DNA from: Rossellomorea vietnamensis
GTDB lineage: Bacteria > Bacillota > Bacilli > Bacillales > Bacillaceae_B
Direction: 5' to 3'
Length of the DNA: 64,000 nucleotides
Assembly (NCBI RefSeq): GCF_001305855.1
Contig: NZ_LIXZ01000003.1
Location: 248,001 to 312,000, forward strand
Both the position numbers and the translations under genes were made by a program. This document shows, in pieces, positions 1-8,182 of this stretch (positions are counted from its first letter, which is position 1; every line of letters starts with the position of its first letter). The notes under the pieces were generated by a model. That model was not told the origin of the DNA and did not search any database. It was given only the letters and a program-made list of their open reading frames with translations.

Positions 1-695
1 CCCTTTGACAGACCGGACACCAGATGACCCGCCATCAAGTCCCGGACCGCATTGGTGATCAGGAGCCCGGGAACAAGGGGCATCACGGATCCAATGATGA
101 TCTTATCCAATTCCTGACCGATACCGAACTGCACAAATCCGTAGGACACCATCCCGATGATGAAGGAAGCAAGAAACTCTGCGAAGAACTTTATCGGAAC
201 GAGACGGTGTAAATAAATCAAACTCGTGAACCCGACGCCTCCCGTGATCAGGGCAGGAAGGAAGTCCCTCCACATCCCCTGGAACATGATGAGAAAACAA
301 CCACTGGCAATCGAAGCCCCTGCCACTTGAATCAGGAAGGAATAAGATAAGTCGGATTGATCCAGCTTCTCAAGGGCATTGTATGCTTCTTCCAGGGTCA
401 GATGCCCTTTACTGATCTGCCTTGAGATACTGTTCACGAGGGTCACTTTCTCAAGATCCGTAGACCTCTCATTAATTCGGATCAGCTTCGTTTTGGTCGG
501 TTCTGAAGTTTCAATCGAGAAGATGATCCCAGTGGGGGTCACATAGCTATGCGATTCCGATATCCCATAAGAAGCGGCGATGCGCATCATCGTGTCCTCG
601 ACGCGATACGTCTCCGCCCCGCTTTGCAGCATGATCTTCCCCGCCAGCAGGCTGACCTCCATAATGTCATATCTTCTTATCATTTTTGCTTCCAT
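1..695 (-). CDS. ThrE-family threonine/serine exporter domain protein (3' end outside window)
   Basis: Partial gene; it runs off the left edge. The translation from ATG at 695 (alternative in-frame ATG at 683) gives an N-terminal soluble half containing LLAGKIMLQSGAETYRVEDT and a TPTGIIFSIE segment, which is the typical opening of the ThrE/YjjP family (PF06738, DUF1212). Hydrophobic segments follow from about residue 120 (SYSFLIQVAGASIASGCFLI and later). The family exports threonine/serine or is of unknown substrate. The 695 start is preceded by GGAGAG at a 5-base spacing. In Bacillus this protein is usually encoded beside a small ThrE-like partner; that would lie to the left and cannot be seen. 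Confidence 0.85.
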   Translation of the reverse strand, partial: MEAKMIRRYDIMEVSLLAGKIMLQSGAETYRVEDTMMRIAASYGISESHSYVTPTGIIFSIETSEPTKTKLIRINERSTDLEKVTLVNSISRQISKGHLTLEEAYNALEKLDQSDLSYSFLIQVAGASIASGCFLIMFQGMWRDFLPALITGGVGFTSLIYLHRLVPIKFFAEFLASFIIGMVSYGFVQFGIGQELDKIIIGSVMPLVPGLLITNAVRDLMAGHLVSGLSK

Positions 696-813
696 ACGAT
701 CTCTCCACACGTACTATTTTTTGAATAGGTCTAGTTTATAGGAAAGCAGTGGTGTAAGCAATGAAGAACGGGGTGATTTTAGGATGATTTCATTTTCGCT
801 CCCCTACTGGATA

Positions 814-843
814 GAAAAAACCGACCCCATTAAAGGACCGGTT
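814..843 (-). terminator. Intrinsic terminator of thiT
   Basis: On the minus strand AACCGGTCC and GGGGTCGGTT pair imperfectly around a short loop and are followed by TTTTTT. It sits directly after the thiT stop codon. Confidence 0.6.
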
Positions 844-851
844 GATAGATT

Positions 852-1448
852 TTAAGAGGCCTTTCGGCTTATTTCCTGTTGATGGGACTTCACTTTGATC
901 AATCTTGGCGCCATATTTGCTATGAACACCAGTACTATGGAGCATAAAAGTGCCGAACCCAGCATGGTGATCCCGTTCATGATGAATGAGAATAGCAGCG
1001 GGGACATTTCATCCGGTGCATACTCGGCAAAAAACACGAAACCGGCGATGAAATGCCAGAAATAGCGGGCCAGGCTTCCTGCGAATGTCGCTATTACGAC
1101 CCACACGATTGCTTTGGATCGCAGTCCGCTTCCCAACGCAGCCTGTATCTTCCCGGCAAAAACCCCTGCAAAACCAATAAAGGCAAAGGCGATGAAATAC
1201 TCAATCACCATTTGGACCGGCGTCGCAATCCAGGCGTCACCGAGGGCAATCTGCAGGATTCCCCACAAAAAGCCCCCTAAAGACCCTGCTTTCCAGCCCC
1301 TTCGATAGGATAAGAGAAAGATTGGAACCATTGCTATCGAAATTGAAATACTAGGTGATAGCTTAATAGAAGGCAGCATATCAAGGATGACCGCAAAAGC
1401 CGCCATCAATGAAGCCTCGAGCAATACGACAAGTCGGGTGTTTTTCAT
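852..1448 (-). CDS. thiT: Energy-coupled thiamine transporter ThiT (ECF S component)
   Basis: About 198 residues, the usual size of ThiT (YuaJ). It is a very hydrophobic protein with about six membrane segments and holds the family-typical stretches SLGGFLWGILQIALGDA and WVVIATFAGSLARYFWHFIAG, where W, H and Y residues line the thiamine site in known ThiT structures. It binds thiamine with high affinity and works with the shared EcfA/EcfT module encoded elsewhere. The start at 1448 is chosen because AAGGAGGAT lies just upstream; a longer frame to 1535 would run through the riboswitch leader. Regulation by TPP is shown by the aptamer upstream. Confidence 0.93.
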   Translation of the reverse strand: MKNTRLVVLLEASLMAAFAVILDMLPSIKLSPSISISIAMVPIFLLSYRRGWKAGSLGGFLWGILQIALGDAWIATPVQMVIEYFIAFAFIGFAGVFAGKIQAALGSGLRSKAIVWVVIATFAGSLARYFWHFIAGFVFFAEYAPDEMSPLLFSFIMNGITMLGSALLCSIVLVFIANMAPRLIKVKSHQQEISRKAS

Positions 1449-1456
1449 AAAAAAAT

Positions 1457-1490
1457 CCTCCTTATGTAATAAAACGAAACCATAGGGAGG
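1457..1490 (-). promoter_or_regulatory. Hairpin sequestering the thiT ribosome-binding site
   Basis: On the minus strand CCTCCCTATG (1481-1490) can pair with CATAAGGAGG (1457-1466), 9 of 10 positions, burying the Shine-Dalgarno sequence of thiT. The TCCCTA in the left arm can alternatively pair with TAGGGA at 1537-1542 in the 3' part of the TPP aptamer. This gives a simple switch: TPP-bound aptamer keeps TAGGGA, freeing the arm to hide the ribosome-binding site. The pairing is seen in the sequence; the switch mechanism is inferred. Confidence 0.7.
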
Positions 1491-1531
1491 GAGAATGAAA
1501 TAATCGAAATAAGCACGATGATGCCTATTTT

Positions 1532-1613
1532 CCACATCCCTACGCTAGTCCTAACTAACAGGTTCAGAGGGTCAGAACAGATTGTTCACTCTCAGCTTTC
1601 GCTCCCCTTGTGG
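1532..1613 (-). ncRNA. TPP riboswitch (THI element) upstream of thiT
   Basis: The minus strand holds the conserved blocks of the TPP aptamer in order: closing stem CCACA/TGTGG, GGGGAGC, GCTGAGAGT, GACCCTCTGAACCTGTTAG, and GCGTAGGGA. These are the CUGAGA and ACCY(U)GA pyrimidine-sensor and pyrophosphate-sensor helices of the THI box. It lies in the leader of thiT, so it senses thiamine pyrophosphate and lowers import when TPP is plentiful. Confidence 0.95.
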
Positions 1614-1639
1614 TACCGTTTATAAAGTTGTTAAGGATT

Positions 1640-1667
1640 ATTATACATGAAGAATGATATTTGAAAA
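1640..1667 (-). promoter_or_regulatory. Candidate sigma-A promoter of thiT
   Basis: On the minus strand TTTTCA (1662-1667) and TATAAT (1640-1645) are separated by 16 bases, placing the start of transcription just before the TPP aptamer. The -10 is perfect and the -35 matches 4 of 6. Confidence 0.5.
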
Positions 1668-1686
1668 GCATCATAGGGACTTTTTC

Positions 1687-1986
1687 TTAAGGTGTCTCAC
1701 TCAGAGGATCATGAAGGATGATGACGGGCATTGACTTAGGGGTGACCATGAATCCATATACTTTTCCATCTTTGTCCTTATATGCTACAGAATAATCTCC
1801 GAACTGTGGTGAGAATTCGACGTTTTGGTATTCAAGGTCAAGATCCTGATATTTCAGGCTCACATACAGGTTGGTGGCGACTCTTGCCGTTAAATGTTGC
1901 ACAGAGGAAATCCGGTTGGCTACTATTATGAGGATGATTGCGAAACAGAGTAACATGACTTTCTTTGTCCTGGACAATCTGATCAT
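1687..1986 (-). CDS. Small single-pass membrane/secreted protein, DUF3139-like
   Basis: 99 residues. An N-terminal signal or anchor (residues 9-24, VMLLCFAIILIIVANR) is followed by a soluble extracytoplasmic part with LEYQNVEFSPQFGDYSVAYK and DKDGKVYGFMV. The VEFSPQFGDYSV..KDKDGK pattern resembles the DUF3139 family of small Bacillus exported proteins; that assignment is from memory and tentative. AGGGGG lies upstream of the ATG at 1986. It stands alone; no partner or function can be inferred. Confidence 0.6.
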   Translation of the reverse strand: MIRLSRTKKVMLLCFAIILIIVANRISSVQHLTARVATNLYVSLKYQDLDLEYQNVEFSPQFGDYSVAYKDKDGKVYGFMVTPKSMPVIILHDPLSETP

Positions 1987-2258
1987 TCACCAAGCCCCCT
2001 TTAATTTCTCATAACTACTATACTCTTATACTCTCTATTATATACCTATTCTCTGAACCATGACAAAAGAGCTACTTCAATGAGGTGAGTCAAAATACCC
2101 ATTTTAGCAGCTCTTTCTAAGTTTCAAGAGTTATATGGAATTAAAATCCAGCCTGCCATTTACATTTATTTGAGCTCTGATATTTAACATCCTAAACAAC
2201 TGTTTAATCCATCCAGCCCAGTCACACCAACGTTTCCACTTACTAATCAAACGTTTGT

Positions 2259-2585
2259 TTAGTTGTCTAACATCTCCGTAAGGCGGGAGATTTGGCTATG
2301 GAGTTCGTCGATTGGTACGAAGCGTGCTTTTCTGAACATTTCTTTACCATCTACAAATACGATGATGACGGGCACGGTGAAGATGGAATATTCACCGGCT
2401 ATCTCCGGGATTTCTTCTGCATCAGCATGGATGGATTTTACAGTTTTGAATTCTGTCAACACCCCTTCCACCTGTGGCAGGAGTGCGTGACAAACAGAAC
2501 AACCGGGCCTTGATATGTATAGCAGTACTACCTTCTCAGCTTCCAGCATTTCATGGATGGCATGTAATGAATGGACTTCTTCCAT
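2259..2585 (-). CDS. Thioredoxin-like protein with CxxC motif
   Basis: 108 residues from the ATG at 2585, which has GGGAG five bases plus a short AT spacer upstream; a GTG start at 2633 overlapping the previous stop would add 16 residues and lacks a good site. It has a thioredoxin fold pattern: VVLLYISRPGCSVCHALLPQ carries the redox pair in the variant CSVC rather than CGPC, and FTVPVIIVFVDGKE holds the cis-proline (TVP). It is likely a cytoplasmic thiol-disulfide oxidoreductase. It follows a histidine-phosphatase gene, probably cotranscribed. Confidence 0.85.
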   Translation of the reverse strand: MEEVHSLHAIHEMLEAEKVVLLYISRPGCSVCHALLPQVEGVLTEFKTVKSIHADAEEIPEIAGEYSIFTVPVIIVFVDGKEMFRKARFVPIDELHSQISRLTEMLDN

Positions 2586-2629
2586 TTTACGGTCTCCCTT
2601 CTGGATTAACGGATTATTTGGGTAAGTGA

Positions 2630-3172
2630 TCACCCTGTCCGATCTTGATATACATACACCTTTCCGTTGGAGGGTCTCCTGAACGACGGTCCGGTAAATC
2701 CCCGCTTCCGCAGTTCTTTTCTCATAAATATCATGATTCCCCCATGGCCTACGATGAGGACATCTTTCCCTTCCTGCACGACCCTATCGACCACCACCCG
2801 GATCCTCTCTTCAATTTCACGCTTACTTTCAGGCTGGGAGCGATGGTTGAGCCACCAGGCCATCCTGATAAATGTCAAATGAAGAATGAGCGGAAGCTTC
2901 CTCTCCGAACGGAATATAGGAGATAACCTGATTTCCCTCAGTTCCTTTAAAAATGTGATTTCTCCTTCATAAACCGTTTCGGCTGTTATCCGTGCCCTTG
3001 ATAAGTCACTGGAATAGCAGCCTTTCCAGTCAATATCTTTAAGGTCAACTTCATTTCCTTCTACATCTGAGGCATCATACTCTTCCACCCACTTCATCAG
3101 CTCGTTACTTGTTACATATGAAGCCGGGTAACCCCTTGTTACTTTAAAATGCCTTATGAGGCCGATTCTCAT
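2630..3172 (-). CDS. Histidine phosphatase family protein (phosphoglycerate mutase-like)
   Basis: 180 residues. The N-terminal MRIGLIRHFKVTRG has the RH catalytic motif of the branch (His as phospho-acceptor), and VLIVGHGGIMIF carries the second catalytic His. The RHG motif is altered to RHF, so substrate class is uncertain. The start at 3172 is preferred over 3178 because GGGGAGGGG is then correctly spaced. It probably hydrolyses a small phosphomonoester; the gene precedes the thioredoxin-like gene in the same direction with a gap of 44 bases. Confidence 0.82.
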   Translation of the reverse strand: MRIGLIRHFKVTRGYPASYVTSNELMKWVEEYDASDVEGNEVDLKDIDWKGCYSSDLSRARITAETVYEGEITFLKELREIRLSPIFRSERKLPLILHLTFIRMAWWLNHRSQPESKREIEERIRVVVDRVVQEGKDVLIVGHGGIMIFMRKELRKRGFTGPSFRRPSNGKVYVYQDRTG

Positions 3173-3215
3173 ACACATCCCCTCCCCATTTCATTATACT
3201 AGTTTTTTGGAAGAG

Positions 3216-3248
3216 AAAAGGCATGCGCTTTGGACGCATGCCTTTTTT
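3216..3248 (-). terminator. Strong intrinsic terminator after the ZIP transporter gene
   Basis: AAAAGGCATGCG (3216-3227) and CGCATGCCTTTTTT (3235-3248) form a perfect stem. T-runs occur on both strands, so it may also act on rightward transcripts. Confidence 0.85.
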
Positions 3249-3251
3249 CAA

Positions 3252-4067
3252 TCATCCCAGGGAAACGTCCAGAATCATCATTACGACGAAACCGAGCATC
3301 AGTCCCAATGTAGCCAAGTCCGTACTGCCAGAAGATTGTGATTCAGGGATCAGTTCTTCGACGACGACGAATATCATCGCTCCTGCTGCGAAAGCAAGGG
3401 CGTATGGCAGAAGAGGCTGCACCATCAGTACGGCAGCGGCACCAATCACAGCGGCTATCGGCTCTACGATGGCCGATAGCTGACCGTAATGGAAAGACTT
3501 CAAACGGGACATCCCATCTCCCCTTAACGGAATGGAAAGAGCGGCCCCTTCAGGCATATTCTGAATCCCGATTCCGATGGCAAGGCCTATGGCTCCCACT
3601 AACGTTGCATCCCCAAGACCAAGTGACGCAGCACCAAAGGCAACACCGATGGCGAGGCCTTCAGGAATATTATGGAGGGTAATCGCCAGGAACAACAAGG
3701 TCGATTTTTTGAATTTGGTTGGGGGTCCTTCCGCTTTCTCCGATTCATTCCCCAAGTGTAAATGCGGTACGACAAAATCTAAAAGTCTAATAAATATGCC
3801 GCCAAGTAAAAATCCAATCGCAGGGGCAAGCCAGGGAATCTGACCGTTTTGCTCACTGAACTCTATTGAAGGGGCAAGCAGCGACCAGAACGATGCTGCA
3901 ATCATGACTCCTGCAGCAAACCCGAGCATCATGTTCAGCGTATGTTTTTCAATTTTCGTAAAGAAAAAAACGGTGGCTGCTCCAAGGGCCGTCAGCCCCC
4001 ATGTCACCAGACCGCCGAACAGTGCCTGCATCGTTGGATTAAATCCACTTAACCAGTCTATGAACAT
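3252..4067 (-). CDS. ZIP family divalent metal transporter (ZupT-like)
   Basis: 271 residues with about eight membrane helices and the signature LAITLHNIPEGLAIGVAFGA, which holds the HNxPEG metal-binding motif of helix 4, plus IQNMPEGAALSIPL in helix 5. It imports Zn2+ or other divalent metals down their gradient across the cytoplasmic membrane. The variable loop PHLHLGNESEKAEG between helices 3 and 4 has two histidines. The start at 4067 has GGAGGAGAG eight bases upstream; the longer frame to 4109 is not supported. No metal-regulator site was recognised. Confidence 0.9.
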   Translation of the reverse strand: MFIDWLSGFNPTMQALFGGLVTWGLTALGAATVFFFTKIEKHTLNMMLGFAAGVMIAASFWSLLAPSIEFSEQNGQIPWLAPAIGFLLGGIFIRLLDFVVPHLHLGNESEKAEGPPTKFKKSTLLFLAITLHNIPEGLAIGVAFGAASLGLGDATLVGAIGLAIGIGIQNMPEGAALSIPLRGDGMSRLKSFHYGQLSAIVEPIAAVIGAAAVLMVQPLLPYALAFAAGAMIFVVVEELIPESQSSGSTDLATLGLMLGFVVMMILDVSLG

Positions 4068-4251
4068 ACGAACCACTCTCCTCCGATCAAACATTTTGAA
4101 TACTACCATCTTGCATCAAGGAAACTTTCTTTGTCAAAGGAAATGTCATACTACCTATTTACCAGAGCCCATCATTTTTCTATATATATGTCATTCGCTT
4201 CAAATGGTGTTTGTATTGTTTATACTTTCCATCCTTACCTGTAGGATATAC

Positions 4252-4284
4252 AAAAAACGCCCCTGCCTTATAAGACAGAGACGT
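4252..4284 (-). terminator. Intrinsic terminator of the ABC exporter operon
   Basis: Minus strand: ACGTCTCTGTC pairs with GGCAGGGGCGT through G-U wobbles with loop TTATAA and is followed by TTTTTTG. It lies just after the stop codon at 4290. Confidence 0.75.
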
Positions 4285-4289
4285 CATTC

Positions 4290-5912
4290 CTATTCATCCC
4301 TAATGGCTGTTTTCCATAAAATCAGGTTGAGGAGGAATAAAACGATAAGATAGCCCGGTATACCGAACGGAATCTGAAGGGCCAGGAAATGCAGGCCAAA
4401 GAACACACCTACAATGAGGTAGAACGGCAACACCTTCCAGCTGTCACTTTGCTGAACACCTTCAAAGCTTTCGGAAAAAGGCAGCGTTCCCCTCATTAAT
4501 CCCAGACAGATCACGGTAAAGATACAGGCGCTGATAAAAACGATGATGATCTCAGGAATCACCCGGAAACCAAACAGGAAGATAAAGACAATGCTTATGA
4601 TGGCATATAGGGGAAGGAACAATTTCATAAGAAATGCCTTCAATGTCCCTTTGTAGATGGACGCCCGGCTCGAGACGGGTGCCACTCTGTACACCCAGGA
4701 TCCCTTGTATTTTCCTGAATAACTGAGCATCATCACGACTGTCGGTATGACGATGAAGCTCGAATAGATCGATAGGTACATGCTTGAAGTCAGGAGATCT
4801 TCCCTTGTCCCATCCATCAATCCATTGAAGATGAAAATGAACGGCATGATGATGGCAAACCCGAGAGCGGGATACACCTTCAACTTAAATTCCCTTTCAT
4901 TTTTCATCATGTAATGGGCGAACCGGTAAAATGCCCGCTCTTCGTTCGACTTGGACAATACCTTCATGAGACCATCCCCGAAGTGGAAATGGGCTTTCTT
5001 CTTCTTACCGCCATGGGAAGATAATTTCTGAAGATTCTTCTCAAAGGTCGGCAATGCTTTCACGTAAACAATAAGAGCAAGGAATGGAATCAGTACCGCG
5101 GTACATGAAAGAATCAGGATGATTGACTGATGATTACCGTTCAGGAACCATTCAAATGGAGCTCCGAACCAGATGGGAGGCAGAAAGATATTCCACCAAT
5201 CCGGTGTAAAAGAAACCGTCAAATCCACAAATTCAAAGGAACGCGCCACAACCTGGTATCCCACTGCAAGTCCGATGGATAATCCGATCTGCACGTAGTT
5301 GATGATGTCCTTCAACTTCTCCCCATCAAAATATTGGAGGATAAAATAATAAAGCATAGCCGTAAATACGACGATGAAGATGTTCATCAGGGTGATCCCT
5401 GCCAGGAAAATAAAGAAGAAGACAAGACCTTGGTTGATCAACCCTACGACCAATGGAATGGCGGTCAGTGAACCCGTCAGGAAGAACAGATAAATAAACA
5501 CGTGAAGCGACTTAGCCAAGCTGATGGTCTTCCTTTCAACAGGCTTGGTAAAGAGAATGGTATGATCCCGGATGTCCAGAATGACGACGGAGAAATCAGA
5601 AATCATCGACGTCATGACGATAAAAATGAGCACAGTAAAGGTGATGCTCATCTGAAAGATATATTGATCTCCCATCACAATGAAAGGAATGACGAATAAT
5701 CCAAACAGTGCATACACCCAGAGGGATTTAATAAAACGATTTTCATCCTTCCCTTTCTTCCTTCCTTGCTGTTGGAATATCGTAGGCACACGTCTTTGAT
5801 CCATCGTCAGCTTGACTTGAAGTATTCTTCTCAACAACCGGTAGTCAAATCCTAGTCTTGTAAACAACCCTTGAAACCAATCCAGAAACAAAAGTGTACG
5901 AAATTCCTTCAT
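4290..5912 (-). CDS. ABC transporter permease, ABC-2 type
   Basis: 540 residues with roughly ten to twelve membrane segments arranged in two blocks (about 75-255 and 345-535) around a charged cytoplasmic part (SSHGGKKKKAHFHFGDGLMK). No other domain is visible. It begins 2 bases after the stop of the ATP-binding gene, so the two form one exporter. The size and layout are like the YthQ-type permeases of Bacillus, a comparison I cannot test here. Substrate unknown; export of a peptide or hydrophobic compound is possible. Confidence 0.82.
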   Translation of the reverse strand: MKEFRTLLFLDWFQGLFTRLGFDYRLLRRILQVKLTMDQRRVPTIFQQQGRKKGKDENRFIKSLWVYALFGLFVIPFIVMGDQYIFQMSITFTVLIFIVMTSMISDFSVVILDIRDHTILFTKPVERKTISLAKSLHVFIYLFFLTGSLTAIPLVVGLINQGLVFFFIFLAGITLMNIFIVVFTAMLYYFILQYFDGEKLKDIINYVQIGLSIGLAVGYQVVARSFEFVDLTVSFTPDWWNIFLPPIWFGAPFEWFLNGNHQSIILILSCTAVLIPFLALIVYVKALPTFEKNLQKLSSHGGKKKKAHFHFGDGLMKVLSKSNEERAFYRFAHYMMKNEREFKLKVYPALGFAIIMPFIFIFNGLMDGTREDLLTSSMYLSIYSSFIVIPTVVMMLSYSGKYKGSWVYRVAPVSSRASIYKGTLKAFLMKLFLPLYAIISIVFIFLFGFRVIPEIIIVFISACIFTVICLGLMRGTLPFSESFEGVQQSDSWKVLPFYLIVGVFFGLHFLALQIPFGIPGYLIVLFLLNLILWKTAIRDE

Positions 5913-5914
5913 TC

Positions 5915-6700
5915 TTACACCTCTTGCACAACAGAAACAATTTCCGCTGCCGTTTCTTTATGCTCATTGAACCCGGTTAATTGGTTGAAGATTTCCTCCA
6001 GGGATCCTTCCATATTCTGATTCTTCAATTCTTCAAAACTGCCATCCGCCACGATTTGTCCGTTATGTAAAAGGACGATGCGGTTACTGATTTTTTCAAC
6101 CACATCCATGATGTGAGACGAATAGAATATTGTCTTTCCCTGTGCAGCAAGTTGTGCGAGCAATTCTTTAAAAATCATCACTGAATTGGCATCCAGGCCA
6201 TTGATGGGCTCATCCAAAAATAAAACATCGGGATTATGTAATAAACTCGAGATGATCAGGATCTTCTGCTTCATCCCTTTTGAATAAGATGCGATCCTTG
6301 ATTCATACACGTCGGAAAGTCCAAACAATCCGATGAGCCTCTCCGCTTTCTCCTCCGCCTTTTTTGGTTCCATTCCGTATAGTTCCCCCATGAATGTGAG
6401 GTACTCTTCCGCCGTCAGGTTATCATAAAGATCCGCCACCTCAGGTACATAGCCGATCCGTTTCTTATATTCTACGGAACTATCAGATATATCTTCACCG
6501 AAGAGTGTCACCTGCCCCGAATACCCTTCTTCAAGGCCCAGGATGATCTTGACCGTCGTACTTTTCCCGGCACCATTCGGACCGATATAGCCGATGATCT
6601 GCCCTTCATATACATCCAGTTGTACACCTTTCAACACTTCCTTACTGCCAAACCTCTTCTTCAAACCCCTTATCGATAAAATTGGTTCGCGTCCGTCCAT
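5915..6700 (-). CDS. ABC transporter ATP-binding protein
   Basis: 261 residues. Walker A GPNGAGKST (about 39-47), Q-loop region, signature YSKGMKQK, Walker B VLFLDEPINGLD and the switch histidine in FYSSHIMD are all intact. It energises the permease encoded immediately downstream. It is divergent from the GntR-type regulator gene at 6898, and the 197-bp region between may hold a shared operator. Confidence 0.93.
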   Translation of the reverse strand: MDGREPILSIRGLKKRFGSKEVLKGVQLDVYEGQIIGYIGPNGAGKSTTVKIILGLEEGYSGQVTLFGEDISDSSVEYKKRIGYVPEVADLYDNLTAEEYLTFMGELYGMEPKKAEEKAERLIGLFGLSDVYESRIASYSKGMKQKILIISSLLHNPDVLFLDEPINGLDANSVMIFKELLAQLAAQGKTIFYSSHIMDVVEKISNRIVLLHNGQIVADGSFEELKNQNMEGSLEEIFNQLTGFNEHKETAAEIVSVVQEV

Positions 6701-6850
6701 AACAATCCCCTTTTTTCTTTAGATATGCCTATATGCTAACATAAATTCCATTTTATGGTCAGATGCATACGGAATATCAGTAAACTTGGTCCTTTAAAAA
6801 ATATTTCATTTCCCCTCTTCCCAAACTGGCAGAACTTGTTATATACTTTA

Positions 6851-6875
6851 ACTGTATTAAGACACATAGTACACT
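6851..6875 (+). promoter_or_regulatory. Candidate operator, imperfect inverted repeat before the GntR gene
   Basis: ACTGTATTAAG...CATAGTACACT reads as an imperfect palindrome (8 of 12 symmetric pairs match) just upstream of the ribosome-binding site of the YtrA-like regulator. YtrA-type proteins bind inverted repeats with GT/AC arms and repress their own operons. The assignment is inference. Confidence 0.4.
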
Positions 6876-6897
6876 ACACACAGTCGGGAGGGTGGAT

Positions 6898-7293
6898 ATG
6901 TTTGAGCTTGATTTAAGAAGTCGTAAGCCCATCTATGAACAATTAGTCGAAAAGTTAAAAGAGTTGATGATCAATGAAGTGCTGAAGCCGGACGAACAAT
7001 TGCCTTCCGTTCGTGCCCTGGCACAGCAGCTCACCATAAATCCAAACACAATCCAAAAAGCCTACAGGGAACTGGAATCTCAAAGGTTCATTTATTCTGT
7101 GAAAGGACGGGGTAGCTTTGTTAATCCTTCAAGTCACATTCAAAACGCGGAGAAAATCATGAAAGTAAAAGAAGAGTTGTCTAAACTTTTGTCTGAGGCC
7201 CTTTATTTAGGGATTACCACGGAAGACTTAAAGCAGATGATTGCAGAAATCGAGGCAACGGTTGGGGGTAATCAAACTGATGATAGAGATTAA
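6898..7293 (+). CDS. GntR family transcriptional regulator, YtrA subfamily
   Basis: 131 residues. The winged-helix domain is at the N-terminus: PIYEQLVEKLKELM, EQLPSVRALAQQLTINPNTI (recognition helix) and KGRGSFV (wing). The C-terminal part is short and helical, as in YtrA regulators that control ABC transporter operons. ATG 6898 has GGGAGG six bases upstream; a GTG at 6892 would overlap that site. It is the first gene of an operon with an ABC ATPase, permease and sigma factor. It is expected to repress the operon until cell-wall antibiotic stress. Confidence 0.92.
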   Translation: MFELDLRSRKPIYEQLVEKLKELMINEVLKPDEQLPSVRALAQQLTINPNTIQKAYRELESQRFIYSVKGRGSFVNPSSHIQNAEKIMKVKEELSKLLSEALYLGITTEDLKQMIAEIEATVGGNQTDDRD

Positions 7294-8182
7294 ATCCATT
7301 AACAAAGCATTTGAAGGCACAGAAATCATACATGATATCTCTTTCTCTGTTCAAAAGGGGTCGATCTATGGTCTGCTCGGATCGAATGGTGCAGGAAAGA
7401 CCACTTTGTTAAAGATCATTGCAGGCGTATTGAAGCCTGATAGCGGAGAGGTGTCAGTAAACGCCGAGCCCGTCTATGAAAATATCCCAACGAAAGAAAC
7501 GTTGTTTTTCATCCCTGATCAACCATTTTTCTTTGCTCATTATTCATTGACTCAAATGGCCCGTTTTTATCAGAACACTTATAACCGTTGGGATGAGGAT
7601 CGGTTTCAATCATTGAGCAAATCATTCGGGATCGACCCTCATAAGAATCTTCATAAATTTTCTAAAGGTGTTCAGCGGCAGGCGGCTTTCATCCTGGCAC
7701 TGGCCACTCAACCCGATGTGCTGATCCTGGATGAACCGATGGATGGCCTTGATCCCGTTGTCAGGAAAAAAGCCAAAAGCGTACTGATTTCAGAAGTTGC
7801 CAATCGGGACATGACCTTCATCATCTCGTCTCACAATCTCCGGGAAGTGGAGGACATTTGTGATCATATCGGGATTCTGCATCAAGGGAGATTTTTGCTT
7901 GAGAAGGAACTTGATGATTTAAAGTCCGGCATTCACAAAGTACAGCTGGCATTCAAGGGGAACGTTCCCGGGCAGCTTTTCAGTGATCTCGAAATTCTGC
8001 ACAAAGAAATGAGGGGAAGTGTGTCCCTCTGTATCGTCCGCGGTGATGAGGAACGGGTGAGGAGCTTGATTCAGTCCTACCATCCGGTCATATTTGACTT
8101 ATTGCCCCTGACACTGGAAGAAATTTTCGTTTATGAAATGGAGGACGTCGGATATGCCATCCAAAACATCATGGATCAATAA
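7280..8182 (+). CDS. ABC transporter ATP-binding protein (YtrB-like)
   Basis: 300 residues. Walker A GSNGAGKTT, signature FSKGVQRQ, Walker B VLILDEPMDGLD and the H-switch ISSHNL are present; a C-terminal domain of about 80 residues follows. The start overlaps the end of the regulator gene by 14 bases, suggesting translational coupling. It powers the membrane protein encoded next. By analogy to ytrABCDEF, it may take part in a response to cell-envelope stress; substrate not known. Confidence 0.9.
   Translation: MIEIKSINKAFEGTEIIHDISFSVQKGSIYGLLGSNGAGKTTLLKIIAGVLKPDSGEVSVNAEPVYENIPTKETLFFIPDQPFFFAHYSLTQMARFYQNTYNRWDEDRFQSLSKSFGIDPHKNLHKFSKGVQRQAAFILALATQPDVLILDEPMDGLDPVVRKKAKSVLISEVANRDMTFIISSHNLREVEDICDHIGILHQGRFLLEKELDDLKSGIHKVQLAFKGNVPGQLFSDLEILHKEMRGSVSLCIVRGDEERVRSLIQSYHPVIFDLLPLTLEEIFVYEMEDVGYAIQNIMDQ

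Noticed and set aside
1449-1535. Longer N-terminus of ThiT
   Set aside because: It would be translated from within the TPP riboswitch and lacks a ribosome-binding site; the ATG at 1448 has one.
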